Below, piece by piece: positions 32,546 to 43,845 of a DNA stretch of 64,000 bases. Origin of the DNA: Gigaspora margarita (taxonomy: Eukaryota; Glomeromycota; Glomeromycetes; Diversisporales; Gigasporaceae); contig WTPW01000694.1 of assembly GCA_009809945.1 (NCBI GenBank), positions 107,544-171,543 on the forward strand, given 5' to 3'. The translations under genes and the position numbers were made by a program. Positions within the stretch are counted from its first letter, which is position 1. The number at the start of each line of letters is the position of its first letter. The notes under the pieces were generated by a model that did not search any database, was not told where the DNA came from, and saw only the letters and a program-made list of their open reading frames with translations.

Positions 32546-32765
32546 AGGGAATTTTTTAAAAACAAATTTTCGTCGAAAAATAATTAAAAATGAATAAAGG
32601 TTTCGTTTGAACGATAATGGATTTTGTCAAAGAATAGGAATTGAAATTTTACACAATTTTTTTTTAAAATGAATTTTCGTCGAAAAATAATTAAACATGA
32701 ATAAAGGCTTTGTTTGAGCGAAAATGGATCGTGCCAAAGAATAGGAATTGAAATTTTACAATTTA
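32546..32765 (+). repeat. Tandem array C of the ~105-bp unit, CG retained
   Basis: Two copies of the unit forming arrays A and B, with CG intact at several positions: ttttcgtcgaaaaataatt, ggtttcgtttgaacgataat, gagcgaaaatggatcgtgcc. The homologous positions at 22.7-25.0 kb read TG, CA or TA. Confidence 0.85.
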
Positions 32766-32892
32766 CAAGTACGACAAGTATGCAAGTCGATATTTAGTCT
32801 TATTGCTGTATTGTAATATATATTAGTCGACTGATCTTATTAAATTACGTATCTGATATCAATATTATCTGTTACTGAATCTTATTATTCCC

Positions 32893-33382
32893 TGTAAGAA
32901 AATTGTACCGTATAGGCACGGACATCCACGTTAATGCGCGTGAGCTTGTGGCACGGATTGAGGACCGGATTTGTATGTATGTGGGACCGTTTGCCCGTGC
33001 ATTTTGGACCGTAATTGGACCGGGTTTTGCAGCACTTTACTAATCTAAAATCCACGGATTTTGGCACGGATTTTAAGAACGTTTTGGGCCGTTTGCACGT
33101 GCATTTTGGACTGTAATTGGACCGGGTTTTGTGCCACTTTACGTGCCATTACGAAATACGTGCTATTACGTTAAACAGTTCTATACGTGTCATTTCGAAT
33201 ACGTGCCAACACTACACACGTGCTAATACGTGTCATTCCCAGCATGAAAAACGTGCATATGCGTGTCACTACGAGACGTGCCATTACATATATCGTGCAT
33301 GAGCGTGCCACCGTGGACGTGCTATTCCGAACATTCCCGACGCCAACGCGTGCTACACCCCGGTCCACATTTCTTACAGGGA
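32893..33382. mobile_element. Insertion with CCCTGTAAGAAA ends and an ACGTG array
   Basis: Left CCCTGTAAGAAA and right TTTCTTACAGGG are inverse copies. Flanking DNA continues the array-associated sequence seen uninterrupted at 23,385-23,430, which therefore acts as the empty site; a 3-bp ATT may be the target duplication. The interior is unusually rich in CG for this window. From 33,080 to 33,330 the word ACGTG (mostly acgtgcc / acgtgct / acgtgtc) recurs about every 15-20 bp, at least ten times. The several overlapping frames here are by-products of the repeat. Confidence 0.7.
33080..33340. repeat. ACGTG short-word array
   Basis: Examples: tacgtgccattacg, atacgtgctattacg, tacgtgtcatttcg, acacgtgctaatacgtgtca, gacgtgccatta, gacgtgctattcc. 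Spacing is irregular. ACGTG is the core of the E-box/G-box family bound by bHLH and bZIP factors; whether these copies are bound is unknown. Confidence 0.75.
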
Positions 33383-34398
33383 TTCCTGAAATCAATAACT
33401 TATCGAATTCGGCCAAAATTATCATCGGCAAAATTTTTTTATGAAAACAGCTGTAAATGTTTGTAAAATAAACATGTCGGTGAATTGATGTCGGAAAAGT
33501 GGTATATCTATGAAGTGTATTTCTGTGAAGTGAGAAGGAACCTTATTTTATATTAATGTATCGGAACTTATTTTTTTATAAATAACATAATCTAAAGTTC
33601 AATTGAAATATAATTGAAAAGCAAATCTTTTTAACTATCAGACGTGCATAGGCATTGAAATTATTCATACAAAAAATTAATCAGATTAAAATTTAAAGAT
33701 TCTGAAATAAAACAGTTTGTACGAGCTTCTTACCTAGAATATTCCAGGTTATGGCTTTCGAAGACAGCAAACACACTTTTCTATATATTTTCATATATAA
33801 ATCGGGCCAATATTAACTCTAAATCCACCCAACCTCAGCTGTCGGGGAAATGTTATTCCAGCATATAACTAAATTGATTGCATTACCTGAATCCAGCATA
33901 GCAATACGACAGAACTTGTTATAACGATTATGTATAAAGAAACCAATATAGAACATATATTCGGTTAGCTCGAATTCAAAAAGGCAACAGAATGCACCAA
34001 TAAAATAGCATTTTCTTAAATGATCATCAATCGGGATAAAACTTGTACGATTTACAAATTCATAATACGCATATTATAGACAAAGAAACGCCCTAAAAGT
34101 AAAATGAATTAGCTAACGATGGTAAGTTTTCTGTCTGATTCAGTCTCGGTGCATTCCGCTCGCGAACTAATTAAGGAATTAGTTCATACTTGTTGGAAAC
34201 CGATTTAGCCCTAACGGTTTAACACAATCTTGAAGCATCTTAATAAAAAAAAGTCTCCTATAATTTCGATTTAAAACTTAACAATAGGAGTGCATCAAGC
34301 AGGAAATGCCAGTTTTGTTGAATCTCAAGTTATTGAAGGTGCCCAAAACTATATTATAAGGATAGCTTCGTGACATGTGATAACGCGGAGGACCAGTA

Positions 34399-34648
34399 TA
34401 CATATGCGCCTAAATTATTTTTGAAAAAAAGTATTTTCGGCAAACATTTCGGCACTGCTAAATTTTTTTATATGAAACCTTCCGAAATAATTATACTATG
34501 TGATGTGTTTTGGTGAAAAGAGGTCAAAAATTTACGACAATAATTTCGGCAAATACGAAAATTAATTTCGGCACTATATAAACGTTTCGGCTGCCTAAAT
34601 GCTGTAATTACTTTTTTATTATGATGGACAATTTAGGCACACAGTATA
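34399..34648. mobile_element. 250-bp MITE with 10-bp target duplication
   Basis: aggaccagta occurs directly outside both ends (34,389-34,398 and 34,649-34,658). The terminal regions tacatatgcgcctaaatt and aatttaggcacacagtata are imperfect inverse copies. The duplication length fits a Mutator-like source. Interior carries several 'atttcggca' words. Confidence 0.65.
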
Positions 34649-35098
34649 AGGACCAGTACGATCACGTGACATATAAAAAAATAATGTCACGTTACGACAT
34701 TAGTCAGGAAATGTCGCATAGTCACAAATTTCAAAAATACTGTATCGTGTTAAAGATTTAAGATGATAAAGAATGTAATAGGAATGCATATAATGATCAA
34801 CATTTGTAAACATCCTTACTTTAAATGATGAGTGAATGAAATCATTAAATTACGTAGAAATTGAATGAACGAAAATCACTACTCCTATTATATTAGGATA
34901 TTTTACAAAATCATCAAAAAAGTTGAAGTAAACTATCCCTACCAAATTCCATGTTACATAAGAAACGGGTGCCAAGAAATCAAAAAAATTTATATAGTAA
35001 CATGCGATAACCACAAAATACACTAAAGCGCATCACCTAACACTAAAACATAGATTATTAAACCGCACGTAAATTAAAATTACATGCCGAATTTATGT

Positions 35099-35277
35099 TC
35101 TCACCATCTTGAACTATACTATACCATAAACGGAAAAAAAGAGATAACCATAATATGTAATACATTCTAAAAAGGAAAAATACAGCGCACTTATGCTCTC
35201 ATCATCTTGAATATACCATAAACGGAAAAAAGAAATAACTATAATACCTTCTAAATCAGAGAAAAATATAGCGCGTC
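35099..35277 (+). repeat. ~93-bp direct repeat, two copies
   Basis: 'tgttctcaccatcttgaac' ... 'accataaacggaaaaaa' ... 'aaaaatacagcgc' is followed by a diverged second copy ('tgctctcatcatcttgaat' ... 'aaaaatatagcgc'). It lies about 700 bp beyond the stop codon of the first P450. Confidence 0.7.
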
Positions 35278-35980
35278 AAAAAGTTGAACGGACCATCCCT
35301 TCACATTTCATGTGATCGTACTGGTATAGTTATCTGATCTAGTTTTTGAACCAGTTCTGACAATTTCAATAATGTCCAGTCCGAGCTTGGTAACTGTGGG
35401 CCTCTAGAATTCGCCAATCAAGATAAAACTTGTACAATATGCAAATTTAGAAATCACATTCTAACAATCTCAAATATAGGGCATTATTGCGAAGTTTAAC
35501 TTCCCCTTTAATGCATTATTCAATTATAGAATTATACTTAATATTTTGCGGACGCACATCACTTAACTTGTAATAGTAACCATATACTTGCATATCATTC
35601 CGTTCTAACCTTTGTCCCGTCAGCTTTATAATAAATCTGATTGACTAATTTTGATTCATGTGATTTGTATTACCGATGATCATTATACAGAGTATGTAAG
35701 TGATGTACCAGTTTAAAGCATTTTATGAGAATGTAACATTTTACCAACGAATTACAAAAAAGTTTACTGAAAAAATACAACTGCATGTAATTTGTAAGTT
35801 CTCAGTAAAATTTCGATTATACACAATCACTTAAAATATAACGGAAATTGTAATAGTTAAGATAGAATTTTATTCAAACATATAATTAATAAAAATAATG
35901 TTTTAATTTTCATAGATACATAGTTTCGCTTTATTTAGGCACGTACGTAAGGAAGTATCAGTTTGCTAGTAAATTATAAA

Positions 35981-37888
35981 TTACAGTGATGATTTCCTAG
36001 GCTTAATTTTAATTTTTAACTCTAGGCAATGAATAATGAAATCAGTATGCGTTTTCAATGGGGCATCCACATCCATTAATTCTACATCATACTTTTTAAA
36101 TGTCAATGCTATAAAAGTTAACATATTAAACATTGCTAATTTTTTTCCAGGACAGCTTCTTATACCACCACCAAAAATAACAAGCGAATGTTTATCCTTT
36201 TCGTGAATAGATTTTTTATTCTCTTGATCAAAATTGCTTAAATCATCATTTAGTTCACCCAAATCATTTTGTAAATAAAATCTGTCCGGATCAAAAACAG
36301 TAGGATTGGTCCAATACTTCTCATTCATATGAATACTAGCATAATTTAATTGAAATATAGTTTTGGCAGGCCATATGTATCCAGCAACTTCACATTCTGC
36401 ACTTGCAACTCTTTTTGCTACTGGCAGCACCGGCATCAAACGAGATGCTTCTTTAATTATTGCTTCACAATACTTGAGTCTTGTAAGATGATTTGCGGTT
36501 ATACTTAATGTATCTGATGAATCAGGAAAAACTAAATCAATTTCTTCAACCATTTTTTGTTTTACGTGTGGATTAAGACAAATGTAGTAAATTATGTAAC
36601 ACAATGTGTTTGATGACTATAGAAAATAGTGGAAATGTTTGTAAACATACAGATTAATAAAACATGAACAATACATTGAAGATAAATATAATAGAATTAA
36701 ATTAAATATTAAACATACAGTATCAGTTCCAGCAAGAAACATGTCAAATATAACAGTTCTAATTTCTTGATCAGGCAAAAACTCTGTCAACTTACTCTTT
36801 GCATCATGATTTGCAGTAATGAGATTAGTTAATAAATCATGTTTTGATTTTAATTTCTGAGGAGTATTTACCAAATCAAAAGTTCTCCTTTCAATTATAT
36901 TGTCTATTGTTTTTAACATATAATCTCTACTTTCTAGAACAGCATTTGCTTTATTTTTAAAATATGGCACATAACGTCTCAAGAATGGATGAACAAAATA
37001 AAAGAACGATACTCCTCTCAAATAAGCCTTGATTGCTCGGGTGAATTTATCAGAATTATATACTTTAGGATCATCAAAAAGAGAACTTTCAAGTATAGAT
37101 TTATCAGAATTGAATGAATGATAATAAGATGATATAGAACAACCACGTTCACCGGTTATTATGATTGAAATATTATCAGTCATAAACCTATTTATCCATT
37201 GTACAAAGTCCATTTCAAACCAATTATCATTACATGATTGAGATTTTTTAAGCGAATTCCAGTATCCATCCAACACTTCAAATAAATCTTTGTTATGTTT
37301 TATAGCTTCTTCATTGAAACCAGGGGTTGAAAGTGATTGTACGAGAAAATATTTATTAACTTTCCAACTTTCATAATTATTATTTAGAGATATTCCTCGT
37401 CCAAAATTTCTAAGAGAATTCATAGCCGGTGAATTTTCATAAGTAGGAAATAATGCTAAATTCTTTGAAGGAGCTAATAAATTGTCTAAATAATTTGCTT
37501 TAGAGAGAACAATTCTTCTGGAACCACCCAATCTAAATTCACAGATATCCCCATATTTTTGACGCAAGGATGCAGTAAGTTGGTGGAAGTTACCATCAAA
37601 AAAGAGGTTCTATAAATAGTCTAGTGAATATATTGTAGTCTAAAAAAATATTTTTAAAACATTGATAATATATATAGATATAAAGTATAATAACAATACC
37701 TGTAATTCAAATGGTAAAGGTAGAGGACCAGGAAGTGGGTTGGGACGAGTGAAATAATTATGGTAAAAACGAAAAAGGTATAAAAGGAGTGTTAATAAGA
37801 TAATGAGTAGATAGTCAACAGTGTTAAATGATTCAATAATTCGAAGATAGTCAAGAATATTAAATGATTCAATAATTCGAAGAAACAT
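35981..37888 (-). CDS. Cytochrome P450 monooxygenase, three exons
   Basis: Exons 37,888-37,700, 37,609-36,719 and 36,616-35,981; both introns are GT-AG (90 and 102 bp) and phase 0. The predicted protein is 571 residues, a little long for the family. An N-terminal hydrophobic anchor precedes the hinge TRPNPLPGPLPLPF, so an endoplasmic reticulum membrane location is expected. Family motifs: I-helix AGTDTSS (356-362, spanning intron 2), K-helix ExxR as EASR (416-419), FDPDRF (468-473), and the haem loop FGGGIRSCPG with the iron-binding Cys515. All catalytic features are present and no stop or frameshift is seen. The start was set at 37,888 because the upstream frame opens with GTG. The anchor contains a 12-residue tandem duplication (RIIESFNILDYL / RIIESFNTVDYL). 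It is divergent from a paralog at 42.2 kb. Substrate unknown; sterol, fatty-acid or secondary metabolism are all possible. Confidence 0.93.
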
Positions 37889-38969
37889 TTTGCAAAATGA
37901 AGGCACCTCGTTAAGTACGTAAAAAGATCAGACACATCCAGGGACAATTATTTTCAGCAGTGAAATTTATATCGGGAACTAATGCAATGAGTATATGTTT
38001 TGAAACACAAGTTATCCATTTATATCCGATCGGTAGTTACAACGTACAGGGATACAAGATACAGGAATAAAGGAATACTTTAGCGGGTGATACAAACTAA
38101 AAAAGATGGACCTTAAAGCGATGACATAACGTTATTTAATTAACGTTAGGCATTATTATCTTTTTTTTTATCTTGTTTTGGTTCGTCGGGTTGATCCAGC
38201 CGACAAAAAAGGAAATTCACTTTGTAAATAAATAAGTGCATAAAAGATAGAATTTGGGATAAGGGTGTTAAAATTAAGGCTAATGATAGATCGATTCTTA
38301 TCAACTTTGGGTGCTATCAACTTTGTTAATATCAAATTGAACTATAAACAAAAGTTTTATAAATTTTTAATATAGTTGAACCTCCCCAAACCGGTATGAA
38401 TGGTAGACGAGGTTATCGGATTTGAAATCATTATAAACTATTGGATTCATATAGCAGAACAACGGACTTGGTAGATTAACTTTTTATCGGTTTTGACAGG
38501 ATCAGTTTTGGGAGGTTCAACTGTATATTAAAATTCCCTCCTATATATATCAACTTTAATATGATTCCTCGTCAATATCACTTCAAATAGGTTGATATTA
38601 GAGGGTTAAGTGTAATGGAAGTTTTTGTACTATATTTGAGTTCGTTTTACAATATGGGGTGCATATATAGAGGTGTGACTATATAGTATGATGATATAGA
38701 GGACTGACTGCACAGTGCTAAAGTACTAGAACGCTAAAGCATTATATAGGACGCTATAACACTAGAACGCTAAAACGTTAAATCACAAAATATGTCACTT
38801 TGAGTACCTATGGTACATCACAACTATCAATTATTTATCATACTTTTATAATATCTTATTTAATGATATATTGTTACCATAATAAAGGCAAGGCACAGTA
38901 TAAAATCCTCTATACCATTACATACCATATCTCATAACGAACCTTTTTTGAATCTCTATATTTATCAAA
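37889..38969. other. Upstream flank of the first P450
   Basis: Contains the pogo-like MITE at 38,373-38,523 inside a segment (38,300-38,610) that also occurs at 535-700, and a short repeat of 'actagaacgctaaa' at 38,710-38,785. No other gene is seen. The P450 promoter should lie in the first few hundred bases, but no motif can be assigned. Confidence 0.4.
38373..38523. mobile_element. 151-bp pogo/Tigger-like MITE, TA-flanked
   Basis: tAGTTGAACCTCCCcaaa at the left (38,373) is answered by ttttgggaggttcaactg at the right (38,523), and TA lies outside both ends. A CAGTTGAACC terminus with TA duplication is typical of the pogo/Tc1 group. The unoccupied sequence is visible in the paralogous segment near 590-610 (tttatatattaaaatt). 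Confidence 0.75.
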
Positions 38970-39529
38970 CTAACACAAGTCCATATTATTATAGCAAAAA
39001 AGAATAATTTCGATAATAATGAATTCTGTTGGAACAGGTACATTGGGCTTTATAATACCAGGCAATAGCGCAGAACCACATAAGAATAATGCTAAAATGG
39101 TCAACCACCTACCTACAAATTGTATCACCGATAAGAAGGGGTAATTCTTTCCGACAAATAAACTCATCTTGGTTATGAAAGGTTAACGTTACAAAAGGCA
39201 CAGTATGTAGCCTCACCTCACCAATTCTATACGTAAGATTACTGGATTACTGGAGACGACAAAATAATCCATGCACCGAAAGCCGAAAAAATTCTTGTAT
39301 AGAGCATTAACACTAAGGTTAAAAACCTTATAAGTAACAAATCACACTTGCCAAAGAAAAACGCTCTAAGTAAAGGCAAGCCACCGATAAAATAAGTTAC
39401 AGTTGGAAAGATAATTTTAAATGCAATTAAATGGTATCGTGCACCTTCAAATGTGACGAGATCAGGTGGAACAGGGTGGAAGGGTTTGTTAAGTTTAACT
39501 TCATCCACATCAGTAATTTGATTTAACAT
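38970..39529 (-). CDS. Putative multi-span membrane protein, two exons
   Basis: Exon 1 39,529-39,251 (93 codons from ATG) and exon 2 39,167-38,970 (65 codons plus stop) join across an 83-bp intron with donor GTAATC and acceptor CAAG, phase 0, giving 158 residues. A polar N-terminus with the proline-rich stretch FHPVPPDL (17-24) is followed by hydrophobic segments near 33-56, 63-90, 113-133 and 140-153, so three to four membrane spans. I do not recognise the family. The gene lies between two P450 genes on the strand of the first one, about 1.1 kb upstream of it. Alternatives are that exon 2 is a separate frame starting at its own ATG, or that further exons exist upstream. No function is proposed. 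Confidence 0.6.
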
Positions 39530-40101
39530 GTGAAATAGAGATCATGATATTACAGACTTTTTTATTACAATAGCAATCATATCGGTTTTTATTGGGTTTA
39601 TAGAAACTTACAATACCTACATGTTTAATTATCAACTGAAAGTAATTTAAAAAGCTGTTTCCCTGAAAAATTGCTTCCGAATACGTCCATACCCATTATA
39701 CAATCAATCAAAACAATGCCAAACCGATCGTTCACTACTTGAAAATACCCGACCACTTCAACAACTAAAGATGATGATTTCTTTTATGGTTTAGCGTAGC
39801 TGTTTTTAAATATTTGTTTATTTCTCATATAGAGGCTAAAAAAAAAAAGCTTTTTATTGAACGTTTCGTTTGTTGATGTCACTATCACTTAATGGCAAAA
39901 GTTTATGTAACAGTTTACCGAAAAATGACCCCTAAAAATCACAAGTGGATATGTATAAAATGCTTACCAGTTGAAGTATATAGCGACTCGATATAAGCAC
40001 GGGCGTAAGATTTTTTTGTTAAATCTCGAAGAAAAAAAAATAATAAGTTGAGATTGTAACTGAACAAACAAAAAATGCATGTTAAATGCACCTAATAATT
40101 G

Positions 40102-40325
40102 TCACGGCTGATGATGAATTTGGTTGATGCTGAATTTTGAATGACTTTGATATGAAATTTAAAAATTTTTTGGGGTGTTTTTTTTTTAATTTTTGCCATA
40201 TAGGGTTAGGGTAAGGCTTGGGTAGATTTGATATTTAAAAAGTATATGTTTTATTTTATCAGGTCTTATAGTTTCAAATCGAGACCCCAAAATTCAGCAT
40301 TAGCCAAATTCAGCATCAGCCGCGA
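40102..40325. mobile_element. 224-bp MITE, CGGCTGATGATGAATTTGG ends
   Basis: CGGCTGATGaTGAATTTGGt at the left and the inverse ccaaattcagcatcagccg at the right extend to about 36 bp of terminal inverted repeat (also attttg / caaaat). No coding sequence and no clear target duplication. Confidence 0.75.
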
Positions 40326-40641
40326 TAGTTAATGTATGAGAAATTTGCTAGTATTTCATATTTGAAAAAAATTATTGGTTTGACTTATAGTAGCAAAGCA
40401 AATTTCATATTAATAAAGTTAAAAAAAAATGGATATACCCTAAAGGCATTCTTCAGATTCAATTGCAGTCTAAGAAAAGTCAACTAAATTCTAGTTAGAA
40501 GACATACTATATTTTGTAGAGATTTTTCTTTTAAAAATAATATTGTAAAATGATGGCTTATATTTTTTACACATTTAATAATCTAAAATCTACTTTCTAC
40601 TTTAGCTTCTTTTCTTTAATATGTGTGGCTAGATTTTTTTA

Positions 40642-40671
40642 ATGCGTGCGTACGTACGCACGCACGTACGT
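40642..40671. repeat. CG-rich alternating purine-pyrimidine palindrome
   Basis: tgcgtgcgtacgtacgcacg with its continuation cacgtacgtac is strictly alternating pyrimidine/purine and contains a perfect palindrome (gcgtgcgtacgtacgcacgc). Such runs can adopt left-handed DNA. It stands out in AT-rich surroundings. Confidence 0.85.
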
Positions 40672-42211
40672 ACTTTAAAACTTTGTACATAGTAGATTGT
40701 AGTACGAAAAATATTATCGTTGTGTAATCCTATTTTGGCGTTCAAAAATAATGAACTTTTGTTTTGACAAATAAATTGTATTCTGTACACTGTTTATTCA
40801 TTGTTATAATAAGTTTTCTTTTTAAGGCACCATTTATTCTATGAGCTGCATAATATTTTATAAATTAAAAAAAAACAATGCAAGATTTTTATGCTTCATG
40901 CTAGATTAATAGGTATTGTGTACGAAAAAAAACCACAATAGACAATGAAAATCAAAAATTTCCGACTTGCAAATTTCAATAATTTAGGGCTGATAATTTC
41001 CCGCGGTGATATTTTTTAAAAATAAATAATTTCATCACAGAAAACCATCGGTCCTGATGGGATAAACATTTGAATATTGTAATATCAACATGTAAATATT
41101 AGTGGATTTTAAATTACTGCTTTGTTACAAGCATGTTACACAATAAAATTTAATACGTCTGAATTTCAAATTACTCAATTTTTTTTTTTAAAAAAAGCGA
41201 TAGAAAAAAAAAAAAAAATCTATGTCGCATGATTCTGAATTTAATATGATTTCATTTTAATAATGTTAATTTTTATTTCTTATCTATGCTTGTATCAACC
41301 TTCTTAAATTTAACATAATAGATCATTTAAATTTTTTTTGTCTCTTTTATTGAAGTATTACATATTTTCAAAAAGGAATATCTATAAAATAACGAACATA
41401 GACTAATAAGAATGTGATGAAAAAAAATATTAAATTGACTTGATTTAGATAAGTTACTTTCATTTAACATATTCATCTAATTCGTCTAGTTGGTAGAACA
41501 TCCAAGTGGCTGAACATTTAATTAGCCTAATTAGCTGATCATGTATAGATTTTGTTTTCATTCACTATCTACGTAACTTAACGTAAATTTTAGGTTTAGA
41601 AATATTTATAATGTGAAACATCTAAATGCACTTCCTAATCCGACCCGAATATATATGCATGAACTCTATTAATAAATTTTCTTAATGTTCTCTAATGCAC
41701 TTGTCAAAATTTGGACCCTATCATATAGGGTATAAATATATATAACTAGTGCATTGATATTTTCAAACTAATCGGGAATCGTAGCAACAGCCGGATACTA
41801 ATTTACCCTTTTACAAAGTACAAACAATATTAATTACGTAATCCCTCTCTATAAATGCACCCAATTTTTGTCCCAATCTTTAACAATACTTTCAGCATAG
41901 CATATATTAAATTGCTTTATAAATGTATATTTGTATAAAATCTTAATTATTGCATATTGTTGCTAAGATTTTTTCGTTTTATCTTTTGTGCAATGGTTAT
42001 CAAATATTTTTTGCTCGCCATGAGGTGATATCAAATTCACTGCACTTCCTCTGTATCAAATGCGCAAAGATGAAAAGTAAGTTGTTCTGTGTTTGTGAAA
42101 CAACTGATAAAATGAGAAGGAGAAAGTTATAAATACGACCCTACATGTGAATTGTGTGTACTATTAAAAATATTTCAAAAAAAAAAAAAAAAAAACAGTT
42201 TATTGAAAATA

Positions 42212-43845
42212 ATGGCGGCAGTAATTACTTTTATTGGGTTATTTATTGGTCTTTATATTGCACGTTTTTATTATTGTTATTTCACTCGTCCAAATCCACT
42301 TCCTGGTCCATTTCCGTTACCATTTCTTGGTACATTACTTCAGATTAAGGTTGATCCTCACAGATGGTTTGATAAGCACCTTGAAAAGTCATTAGATTTA
42401 TGGGAGTTTTACCTTGGTAATTTTCGAGTTATAGTTATTCGCAACAGTGACTATTTAGATAAGTTAGATATATTTAAACCATTTGATAAAACAAAATTTT
42501 TCAAGCGTTATTTTACTGGTTCAGATAATTTTAATACGACAAGTAGCTTCATATTTAATAATGATTATCATAAGTGGCGACGAAACAGACAATTCCTTAC
42601 GAAAGTTTTGATGTCTAAAAAATTTCAATATGGTTTTATAGATTCTGTTCAAGGAATATTTAAGAGAGCTGAAAAGCAATGGGAAGGGAAAAATAGTGTA
42701 ACGTTTGATCTTTCTAAATGGATGTCTTGTTACAAAACGGATATATCATCTATAACTCTCATCGGACGTCCATCTTATAGTTTAGCTTTATTTGATAATA
42801 ATGATAATAGTGAATCAACAAAATCTTTAGTTGAAGAATCCTTACAACTTACCAAAGCAGTTCCAGCGTATATGGCAATGCTTACTTTAATGTTATATGT
42901 ACCTAAATATGTATATAGTATTGTTATACTTGGATTTAAAACCATGATGAAAAACAATGTAATGTTTAATGGTACGATAGACCATATCATAAAGAAGCGT
43001 AGGAAAGAGATCGAAGATGGTTTACATGTGAATTTTAACTTTTTAGATTTATTATTGATTTCAAACTCATCACATGATTCTCAAAATTTTGAGGACGATG
43101 AACTTCCAATGAATGACAGTGAAATTAAAGCTATTCTCGCTGAAGTTCTTGCTGCTTCTATCGAATCGGTATGTTATTTATTTATTTATTTATTTTTTTT
43201 TTTGATATAAATATGTAATGAATAAAACAAATTGATTAATGATGAACCAAACTTCTGATTAATAATTAGACTGTTAGTGCCGTTTGTTTGCTTGTTTATA
43301 ATGTGGCAAAAAATCCAAATGTTCTTGAGAAAATCCGTGCAGAAATTCTCATTGTTTTTGGTCTGGATGAAAATATTACAATTAATTATGAAAATCTTGA
43401 AAGATGTCATTATATTGAGGCAGTAATCAATGAATCTTTACGTTATTCGACTCCATTACCGGCAAATTTGCGTGTTCTTGAAGGCGATGAAACCATAGGT
43501 GATCATTATTGGCCATCTGGAACCTGGTTCTGGGCCGATAATGAACGAATAATGAATCATCCAAATAACTGGAATAAACCTGAATATTTTAATCCTGATC
43601 GTTTTCTTAGTAAAGAACTCGGTGGTACTGGTGAGAATATACGGAAAACTATGTTTATACCATTTGGTGGAGGTGTAAGAATGTGTCCTGGCCGAAATTT
43701 AGCACTCTTTGAGATAAAAATATTGATAATTTTATTTTATAGAAAGCATAGTTTTGTGTTAGTAAATGAAAAGGAACCAGTTAAATATTATTTTAATGGA
43801 AGTAAACGTATATATGATTTAATGGTCAGATTAATTCAAAAGTAA
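42212..43845 (+). CDS. Cytochrome P450 monooxygenase, two exons
   Basis: Exons 42,212-43,168 and 43,270-43,845, joined across a 101-bp GT-AG intron (GTATGT...TTAG), phase 0; 510 residues, the usual length. A single N-terminal membrane anchor (AVITFIGLFIGLYIARFYY) is followed by the hinge TRPNPLPGPFPLPF. K-helix ExxR is ESLR (374-377), then FNPDRF (426-431) and the haem loop FGGGVRMCPG with Cys458. The I-helix reads AASIESTVS (314-322): the usual Gly and Thr of AGxDT are replaced, although an acidic residue remains. The intron interrupts the I-helix at the same codon as in the P450 at 36 kb. The start was chosen after a poly-A run that would otherwise add lysines. Probably active, but the altered oxygen-binding helix could mean an unusual chemistry such as rearrangement or dehydration. 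Substrate unknown. Confidence 0.93.

Larger units (their letters stand above)
33383..35980. other. Downstream flank of the first P450, few features
   Basis: CG is retained at moderate frequency. Apart from the small element at 34,399-34,648 and the direct repeat at 35,099-35,277, no gene, RNA or terminal repeat is visible. Short open frames have no recognisable content. Confidence 0.45.
39530..42211. other. Intergenic region upstream of the second P450
   Basis: No gene is seen apart from the MITE at 40,102-40,325 and the CG-rich palindrome at 40,642-40,671. TATA-like words at about 41,729 (ggtataaatatat) and 41,849 (ctctataaatgc) lie 480 and 360 bp upstream of the P450 start and are candidate promoter elements. 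A run of 18 A lies just before the start codon. Confidence 0.4.

Noticed and set aside
32885..33466. Five overlapping open frames on both strands
   Set aside because: They arise from the ACGTG word array, which lacks stop codons; no protein-like pattern and they sit inside an insertion.
37889..37906. Longer start for the first P450 (six more codons)
   Set aside because: The upstream codon is GTG, not ATG; the first ATG in frame is at 37,888.
42152..42211. Longer start for the second P450 (twenty more codons)
   Set aside because: It would add a lysine run from a poly-A stretch in front of the membrane anchor and does not begin with ATG.
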